The position numbers were made by a program, and so were the translations under genes. The notes under the pieces were generated by a model. It saw nothing but the letters and a program-made list of their open reading frames with translations, did no database searches and was not told the DNA's origin. A stretch of 33,641 nucleotides of DNA from the NCBI GenBank assembly GCA_016710685.1, contig JADJVC010000013.1, forward strand, positions 1-33,641. The letters are read 5' to 3'. Positions within the stretch are counted from its first letter, which is position 1. Each line of letters begins with the position of its first letter. The stretch comes from Flavobacteriales bacterium (GTDB taxonomy: Bacteria > Bacteroidota > Bacteroidia > Flavobacteriales_F > PHOS-HE28). Below are positions 27,438-33,641 of this stretch, piece by piece.

Positions 27438-29297
27438 ATGAAAACAAAGCCCTTGTTCCTTTGTCTTATCGCGTTCGGCTGCGGAGCCAATACCGAAAAT
27501 GTGCAGACGGCAAAAACACACCACCGGCAACCAACAAATGGTCCGATGCGCGATTAACCCCCGTGCTGGAAGCCCAAGACCACCGCGACAGCAAAGCATT
27601 GCTGGCTTTTCTGAATGACTCATCCGCCGTAGTGCGCGAAGCTGCTGCGATGGCATTCCGCCAGTGTGCAGGACAGCACCGCACGTGGCGGATTGTTGCA
27701 AGCGCTTAATGATGCCGATGGTAACGTGCGCGCCGCCGCCATGGGCGTTGAGCTTTGTGCCGGACACCGCCGTGGCGAACGTGTTGGCCCTTGTTGCGCG
27801 CCAAGAAACGGACTCCGCAACGCGCACCCTGATGCGTGCCGCCGCTTTCCGCGCATGGATGAAGACCGTTGCGAAGCCGGATGCCAACGCCCTGTTAGAC
27901 ACTTTGCGGAACAGCACCGGCTACCAACGCGCGCGGGTAGCGGAAGCCTTGCGCCGCCTGCCGAAGAAACACTGCTTCCCGTTGAAAAGGTTTATGTGGA
28001 ATCACTGCAAACCGAAGCCGATCCGATCCCAAATTACTTTTGATGGGCGGCATGAAAAACTTCAGCGATACGCTGGCGAAAAACACGGTTACGAAACGCT
28101 GTTGATGCCGATGCAGGTGCGCATTGCGGCCTTGCGGGCTTATGCCGTCATGAATGGCGATGCTTCCGGTGCCGAGTTGTTGCGTGCCGTTGCGGACAGC
28201 CTCCCTTTGGTGCGCGCCACGGCCGTGGAGTTGTTGCAAAACCTGCAACAAGTGGATGGCGTTAGTTGCTGGACCGCCGGACGGGAGAACGCGGACGTGA
28301 TGGTGAAGATCCCGCTCTATGGGCTCGCCGTGAAGTTCGGCGACGAGGGCACGCGGAACATTGCGGCGGCGCTGCTGAAAAGCATCTGGGGCGTGGACGC
28401 GGACCCGTATGTGCGTGCCGCGTTGATCGATGCACGTGCATCTTCCGTGGGTGTTGATACGCTGGTAGTTTGGATGCAAGAGCAACGGCCTGCTGTGGAA
28501 CTCCAAGCAGCCTTCACGGGTGCAGTGGCGGAAACACGCGAAGGGATGAAGCGCGCGCGCTACGCGTTGCGGCAAGACCAGTACCGTCAACTCTCCAACG
28601 TGCTTCGCGCAGCGTTGCAAACCAACGATGCTGGCCTGATCGCATCTGCCGCTGATGTGCTTTCCATGAAGAGGCTGATGTGATCGCTATGTGTTGGACA
28701 CAACCACGGAACAACAAGCGCTGCAAGCATTGCATCCCGTCCGTGACCTGGAGGCGCGGCAGGTGTTGGCGCAGGCAGTTGCCAAGCGCGATGGATCGCC
28801 ACCGCCGAAGTACCAACCGCTCGCCTTTAACCACGCCATCGATACGCGCACGCTTGGCCATGTTGAAGAACGGCCAGCTATGCCGCGCCAGCAACCACCA
28901 AGGGCGACATCGTGCTGGCCATTGAACCCGATTGCGCGCCCGGCACATGCGCAGCGTTCGACTCTCTCGTTACGTCGGGTTACTACAACGGCACCTATTT
29001 CCACCGTGTGGTGCCCAACCCCGTGGACCAGGGCGGCTGTCCGCGAGGGGACGGATACGGCGGAATGAACTGGACCATGCGCACGGAGATCGGCTTGGAA
29101 GGCTTTGTTCGCGGTGCCGTGGGGATCGCCTCAGCCGGCCGCGACACGGAGAACTGCCAGTTCTTCATCATGCTGGCGGATGCCCCGCATTTGGATGGGC
29201 GGTATACTCGGTTCGCGCATGTGGTTAGGGCTGGAAAATGCGCAACGGCTGGTGGTTGGTGACCGGATGGTACGTGTTGCACGGATGGAGTGGTGGT
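27438..29297 (+). CDS. Exported cyclophilin-type peptidyl-prolyl isomerase with HEAT-like repeats, frameshifted
   Basis: About 620 residues. The start (MKTKPLFLCLIAFGCG) looks like a lipoprotein signal, although the residue three before the Cys is Ala and not the usual Leu. The long middle is alpha-helical with HEAT-like units (DSKALLAFLNDSSAVVREAA, LLQALNDADGNVRAAA, ELLRAVADSLPLVRATAVEL, LKSIWGVDADPYVRAALIDA). The C-terminal cyclophilin domain (about 28900-29290) has GYYNGTYFHRVVPN, DQGGCPRGDGYGG, GAVGIASAGRDTENCQFFIM and DGRYTRFAHVV. It helps fold exported proteins in the periplasm. Four or more indels split the reading. The natural end is near RMVRVARME at 29297; no stop follows in any plus frame for about 80 bases. 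Confidence 0.85.
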
Positions 29298-29316
29298 ACT
29301 ATTTCTCCTATCCTCC

Positions 29317-30832
29317 TCAATCAAGTTCTCAGGCCGCATCTGCGGGAACAACAGCACTTCTTGGATTGCAGGATTATCCGTGAGCAACATCACCAAGCGG
29401 TCCAGTTACCAATGCCGATGCCACTGGTTGGCGGCATGCCGTACTCCAGCGCGCGGAGGAAGTCACGGTCGATGAACATGGCTTCGTCATCGCCGCGCTC
29501 CATCAGTTTTAGTTGAGCCTCGAAACGTTCGCGCTGGTCGATGGGGGCGTTCATTTCGCTGTACGCGATGGCTACCTCGAAGCCTGCGATGTAAAGTTCA
29601 AAGCGCTCGGTGAGGCGGTCGTCGTCGCGGTGCTTTTTGCAGAGCGGGCTCATCTCCAAGGGGAAGTCCATCACGAAGGTGGGCTGGATCAACTCCGGCT
29701 GCACAAGTTCGCTGAAAAGTTCGTCGATCAACTTGCCTTTGCCCATGGCGGCGGTCACTTCCACGCCGTGCTTTTTGCATAGTTCGCCCAACGTTTGCTC
29801 GTCCATTTCCAGGACGTCCTGGCCTGTTTTTTCTTTGATCGCGCCGCACATGGTGATGCGCTTGAACGGAGCTTTGAAGCTGATCTCCTTGCCTTGGAAA
29901 TTGGCGGTGGGCGCACCATTGGAAGCGTTCGCCACGGTGGTGAAATCCGTCTTCGATGTAGTCCATCATCCAGCGGTAATCCTTGTAGGCCACGTAGGGT
30001 TCCATCACGGTGAACTCCGGGTTGTGCGTGCGGTCCATACCCTCGTTGCCGGAAGTTGCGGCTGAACTCGAACACGCCGTTGAACCCGCCAACGATGAGG
30101 CGCTTGAGGTAGAGTCTCGTTGGCGATACGCAGGTAGAACGGTGTGTCCAACGCATTGTGGTGTGTCTCGAACGGACGCGCCGCCGCACCGCCGGGAATA
30201 GCTTGCAAAACGGGCGTGTCCACTTCGATGTAGCCCGCTTCGTTGAAGCACTTCCGCATCGCATCGAAGATCCGCGCGCGCTTTAGGAACGTCTCCTTTA
30301 CGCCGGGATTCACAATGAGGTCCACATAGCGCATGCGGTAGCGTTGCTCCGGATCGCCGAACGCGTCATGTACGTTACCGTCTTCGTCGGTCTTCACGCT
30401 GGGCAATGGGCGCAGTGATTTAGCGAGCATCGTCAACTCTTTCACCTGCACGGTGATCTCGCCGGTGCGCGTGCGGAACACGAAACCCTTCACGCCAATA
30501 AAGTCGCCGAGGTCGAGGTACTTCTTGAAGAAGTCATTGTACATCGCCTTGTCCTCGCCGGGCGCGATGTCGTCACGACTGATGTAGATGCCGTTGGTCT
30601 CCTTCGCCATCGCGCAGCACGGCAAACGCCGCCTTGCCCATAGATGCGGATGCCCATAACACGGCCTGCAATGCAGACGTCCTGCTGCGGTGCGTCGTCC
30701 TTGAAGCTGGCCGCAATGGCCTTGCTGGTCGCGTCAACGGGGAATTCCGCTGCGGGAACGGTTCGATGCCGAGGTCGCGGATCTTTGCAAAGAAGCGCGG
30801 TTGGCTTCCTGTTCGCTCAATGTTTCTGCCAT
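29317..30832 (-). CDS. lysS: Lysyl-tRNA synthetase (class II), several frameshifts
   Basis: Charges tRNA-Lys. About 505 residues. N-terminus MAETLSEQEANR, then PFPAAEFPVDATSKAI and the OB-fold anticodon-binding domain (VMGIRIYGQGG, DFIGVKGFVFRTRTGEITVQ, VKELTMLAKSLRPLP). The catalytic domain has QRYRMRYVDLIVNPGVKETF and a motif 2 region (EGMDRTHNPEFTVMEPYVAY). Motif 3 lies near the end (YGMPPTSGIGIG, then LVMLLTDNPAIQEVLLFPQM). The pieces lie in at least four frames (about 30832-30620, 30620-30100, 30100-29940, 29935-29317). The end is inferred as MRPEKLD-stop at 29317 if one base is restored; the raw frame runs on. It starts 64 bp after a T9SS gene and converges on the cyclophilin gene. Confidence 0.92.
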
Positions 30833-30896
30833 TTTCTTGAAATGGCGCGAAGATACCCGCGCAGGCGTGGTACTCCGTGAGGGCGACAGGTATTGC

Positions 30897-31645
30897 CTAC
30901 TCGATCAACACGCGGCGCTTGCCATCGCCGGGAAATGCTAAATACATTGCCCGGGGCCAGCAGGCCGGCCCAATACACGTCGAACATCGGGGCGGGTTGT
31001 CCGGCGGCTTTCCCTTACCGTGGTGATACCCGTGGAAAAATCGCAGGTTCGCAGGGTGCCGCTACTGTACGCGCACTGCATCCAATGCCATTCACAGCAC
31101 CGCCGCCGTAAGACTAAAACTGCAACTGAAAGCCGCCGAAACTTGCACCTTGCGGTATTTCCATGCAGCCCATGTCGGTGAGCACCAAGTTATTGAAGTC
31201 ACTGGGTATGGGTCCTCGACACCATGGTGGCATCTTCGGTCAGGTTACGTTTCAAGGGAGACGCGCAACCAAGTTGGTCCTTGGTTGACGGACTTGTGCC
31301 GGATGACGATGGAGTCAAAGCCATGGGTCCCGACCATACCGCTGAGCATTACAACTTTCAGGGGGTCGGGGCCGGTGCCCAGCCGTCACTATACACGGAA
31401 TTGTCGCCGGTAACAGTGGGGGTGGGGGCAGGTGTTGAGTCCCATCCAGGCCGCACCCGTGCCGTAGAAATTATCCGCGAAGGTGCTAGGCTGGTTTGCA
31501 AGGCTACAACCCGTAACGCGCAGTTCAGCATGTCCCCGAATCACAACCGCCCAATTCCAGCTTAAGATTGCTCTCGGGCCATGGTGCCGGACAGGCCGAT
31601 CAACAGGGTTGAACAGGTAAGGGTAAGGCTGCGTAGACTTTTCAT
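30897..31645 (-). CDS. Small secreted protein with probable T9SS sorting domain, heavily frameshifted
   Basis: About 250 residues, reconstructed from many short frame pieces. It starts with a signal peptide (MKSLRSLTLTCSTLLIGLSG). Readable body pieces include DNFYGTGAAWMGLNTCP, PDPLKVVMLSGMVGTHGFDS, IVIRHKSVNQGPTWL, SDFNNLVLTDMGCMEIPQGA and SFGGFQLQF. The last 60 residues resemble a T9SS tail (GLLAPG followed by DGKRRVLIE and a stop at 30897). Because of the indel density the domain type between the ends cannot be named. It may be a surface protein with a lectin-like or reprolysin-like fold, but this is a guess. Confidence 0.5.
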
Positions 31646-31889
31646 GCGGTGACTTTGAATGTTGCGGTCTTGTTTACGGCGTTAAATGCCGAGGTTACGC
31701 AGAATTGGCCGTTGGTCGTTCCGTATGGATCTTGAGTCGCGAAAATCCGCGTGTTTGACGAAGCCGGCAGCCCGCCGGATACCTCGGTTGTTCGGCAGGT
31801 TGCCCTACGCTATCGTTTTCCCGGGTGGAGTAAACGGTTCGTAAGGATCAATTCGCCCGGAAGCTATCTTCCGCCCGAAATACCGCTCC

Positions 31890-32348
31890 ATGGAAGACAT
31901 TTTTCTCGAAGCCCGTTAAGTCCGTAATCGCCCGCATCAACACCCTGCAGGAGGAGACAAAACCGCAGTGGGGCCAAGATGGACTCCGCCTAAATGCTGG
32001 CACTGCAATTGCACTACGACATGGGTACGACCCGGAATACGCCAAGAAAACCCGCCCTCCAATGCTTTCGTGCGTGTTTTACTCAAGGCTTTTCTGAAGC
32101 CGATCGTCACGGGCTCCAAACCCGCAAGCGCAACAGACGCACGGCACCGGAGTTCCCTCATTAAAAGCGACAAGGACTTTGCGCGGGAACGGGAGCGCAT
32201 TACGGCGCATATTAACAAAACGCAGGAACTGGGCGCAGCCCATTTTGAGGGCAAACGATCCCCATCTTTCGGCGCTCTGACAAGCTCCGGAATGGAACGT
32301 GCTTTTCCACAAGCATGTGGACCACCATTTGCTGAGTTCGGTGCTTGA
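31890..32348 (+). CDS. DUF1569 (DinB-like fold) protein, frameshifted
   Basis: About 152 residues. The DUF1569 pattern is clear across frames: VIARINTLQEETKPQWG, MDSA..MLAHCNCT, YDPEYAKKTRPPM, LLKAFLKPIVTGSKP, LIKSDKDFARERERITAHIN, RSPSFGALTS, and the end NVLFHKHVDHHL followed by FGA. The His residues in LAHCNC and HKHVDHH are the likely metal ligands of the four-helix DinB-like fold. Reaction unknown; relatives are often annotated as thiol-related or hypothetical. The chosen start (31890, MEDIF) is the nearest ATG but the first 15 residues are in a shifted frame. Confidence 0.75.
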
Positions 32349-32369
32349 GGGAAGGACACGCGGATGCTG

Positions 32370-33060
32370 AGGTGCGGTTTCAGGCACCACGCGCCCATCG
32401 TCCATCTCATTAATGCGGTCGGTGCGCGCTGCGAAGTCCCTATCTGTGTCAATACATTCAACTGCGCTTGTGTTCATCGGCGATCTTCCGGAAGATGTCG
32501 AAGACGATTCCACTGTTGCGGCTGTCGAGGTTTCCGGTGGGTTCGTCGCCCATGATGATGAGCGGGTCGTTGATCATGGACCGGGCGATCGCAACGCGCC
32601 TGTTTCCTGACCGCCACCGATCTGGTTCGCACCTTTCAGGGCTTGGTCCGCAAATGCCGAGGTCGCCCAGCAGAACCATGGCCCGGTGCCACTTCTTCGC
32701 GGCTTTTCAGTCCCAGCTTCAGGCCGGGCAACATCACGTTGTGCAGCACGCTGAATTCAGTGAGCAGGTAGTGGAATTGAAAGACAAGCCGATCTTTTCA
32801 TTGCGTATACGGGCCAACCGGGTCCGGCTTGCCTTTCAGGTAGGTTCACCATCGATCTAGTTCACCTTCATAGTCCGTGTCCATGGTGCTGAGGATATAG
32901 AGCAGCGTGCTTTGACGCAGCCGCTCTTCCCGGTAATGCTCAACGAACTCGCCACGGGCCACTTGCATGTCCACATCTTTCAACACCTGGATGGTCACGG
33001 GGTCGTGGAAGGATTTGTTCACCTTCTCCACCTCCAGCACCGCCACTCGCTCGTGTTCAT
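32370..33060 (-). CDS. ABC transporter ATP-binding protein, LolD/MacB type, frameshifted
   Basis: About 230 residues. It starts with the ATG at 33060, which overlaps the stop of the permease (ATGA). Motifs: VLEVEKVNKSFHDPVTIQVL, a damaged Walker A region with the end SGCGKSTLLYIL recovered by frame changes, a Q-loop region (VFQFHYLLTEFSVLHNVMLP), signature (GG with QRVAIARSM), Walker B LIIMGDEPTGNLDSRNSG and the end DFAARTDRINEMDDGRVVPE. This is the layout of ATPases that drive lipoprotein release or MacB-type export together with FtsX-like permeases. The stop is unclear because of indels near 32340-32400. Confidence 0.85.
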
Positions 33061-33641
33061 TTTCCTCGGATGCATCTCCACCTGGGTCCACTTGGCTGGC
33101 CTTACGCTTTGGAGGGAACCAGCCCGCAACCCATCTGGTGGCCAGGGCAAAGGTGACGGCGATGACATAATAACGGATGGAATAATCCACCCGGAAAGGT
33201 GGTCACCGATGGTAAGCTGCAGTGACGAACGGATGTTATCGATGATGTGCTGAAGTGTGACACCCACAACAAGGCCGCCCAAGGCACCCGCGATGCCGAT
33301 TGATCCGCTGAGCAGGAGGAAAGATCCGCCGCACATCGCCGCCACTAAAGCCGGTAGCCTTGAGGATCGCGATGGCGTCCAGCTCTAGATGCATCATGTT
33401 CAGGATGTTGTAGATGCCAAAGCCGGCCACGACCAACAGCACAATGCCCACCGCATAACTGATGATGTTGCGTACATCGGTTCCGTCTCGTACTGCGCAT
33501 TGCGCCATCTGGATGTCCGTGGCCTGAACCCCGGAAGCGCGCGGCCAGGCTCCCGGCCATTACAGGTGCTTCTTCCAGATCGTTCAGCTTCACATTGATG
33601 TCCGTGTAATAACTCGCCGGCCGGGCCAACAGCTTCTGTAC
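33057..33641 (-). CDS. FtsX-like ABC permease, C-terminal part, 5' end outside the window
   Basis: The window holds about the last 195 residues. Visible parts: the end of the periplasmic domain (ASYYTDINVKLNDLEEAPVM, AARF), then a transmembrane region (NIISYAVGIVLLVVAGFGIY, NILNMM, AILKATGFSGGDVRRIF, LLSGSIGIAGALGGLVVGV) and the last span (YYVIAVTFALATRWVAGWFP) ending PPKRKASQVDPVEIIRGK after one correction. The DPVEIIRGK ending is typical of MacB/LolE-type permeases. Coupled to the ATPase by an ATGA overlap. Whether the pair is LolCDE-like or MacB-like cannot be decided without the N-terminus. Confidence 0.85.

Noticed and set aside
31646..31889. Possible small gene between the T9SS protein and the DUF1569 gene
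   Set aside because: Only short open stretches on both strands, none with a start, a domain or good coding character. It may hold part of the shifted N-terminus of the DUF1569 protein.

Overview
The window looks like a piece of a Bacteroidota chromosome, most likely an uncultured GC-rich Flavobacteriales-like lineage. The evidence is five proteins with or probably with a C-terminal type IX secretion (T9SS) sorting domain, an ECF-sigma / outer-membrane-barrel / PKD gene cluster, a close match to the Bacteroidota promoter (TTG, 19 bp, TACATTTG) upstream of prs, and intergenic palindromes of a kind common in this phylum. No rRNA, tRNA, CRISPR array or intact transposon was seen. Many genes are split by 1-2 base indels while the protein continues in another frame. 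These breaks are densest in the first 6 kb and last 3 kb, which points to unpolished long-read sequence more than to gene decay. Many limits below are therefore for a reconstructed protein that crosses frames.

Layout. 1-5933 (+): an ECF sigma factor, a one-membrane-span protein with a C-terminal outer-membrane barrel, a PKD/T9SS protein, and a second T9SS protein built of nine near-identical 87-residue PKD repeats. 5944-7393: a terminator, ssb (-) and a two-domain universal stress protein (+). 7448-10722 (-): a tight operon of a YfiR-like periplasmic protein, a TPR-type secreted protein and a HAMP/SpoIIE serine phosphatase, probably one signalling module. 10832-11335 (-): ferritin. 11533-16234 (-): an operon of a T9SS beta-helix protein, a T9SS propeller-like protein and a small secreted protein. 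The first gene starts with a perfect pentanucleotide repeat that could switch its reading frame. 16375-18668 (-): prs, rplY and pth. 18674-19103: non-coding, with a nested inverted repeat.

19104-21347 (+): RNase R. 21392-24233: a small XRE-type regulator diverging from a secreted protein, a polytopic membrane protein and an outer-membrane barrel protein. A pair of palindromes lies between the diverging genes, and the middle of the block is clearly AT-rich. This is the most accessory-looking part. 24242-24534 (-): an antitoxin-like acidic protein. 24582-27250 (-): an M28 metallopeptidase with a PDZ domain, then gpsA. 27438-29297 (+): a cyclophilin with HEAT-like repeats. 29317-31645 (-): a T9SS protein and lysyl-tRNA synthetase. 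31890-32348 (+): a DUF1569 protein. 32370-33641 (-): an FtsX-type permease (cut by the window end) and its ABC ATPase.

The most interesting candidates are the pentamer repeat at the start of the beta-helix gene, the YfiR/TPR/HAMP-phosphatase operon, and the XRE / secreted protein / membrane protein block with its paired palindromes.
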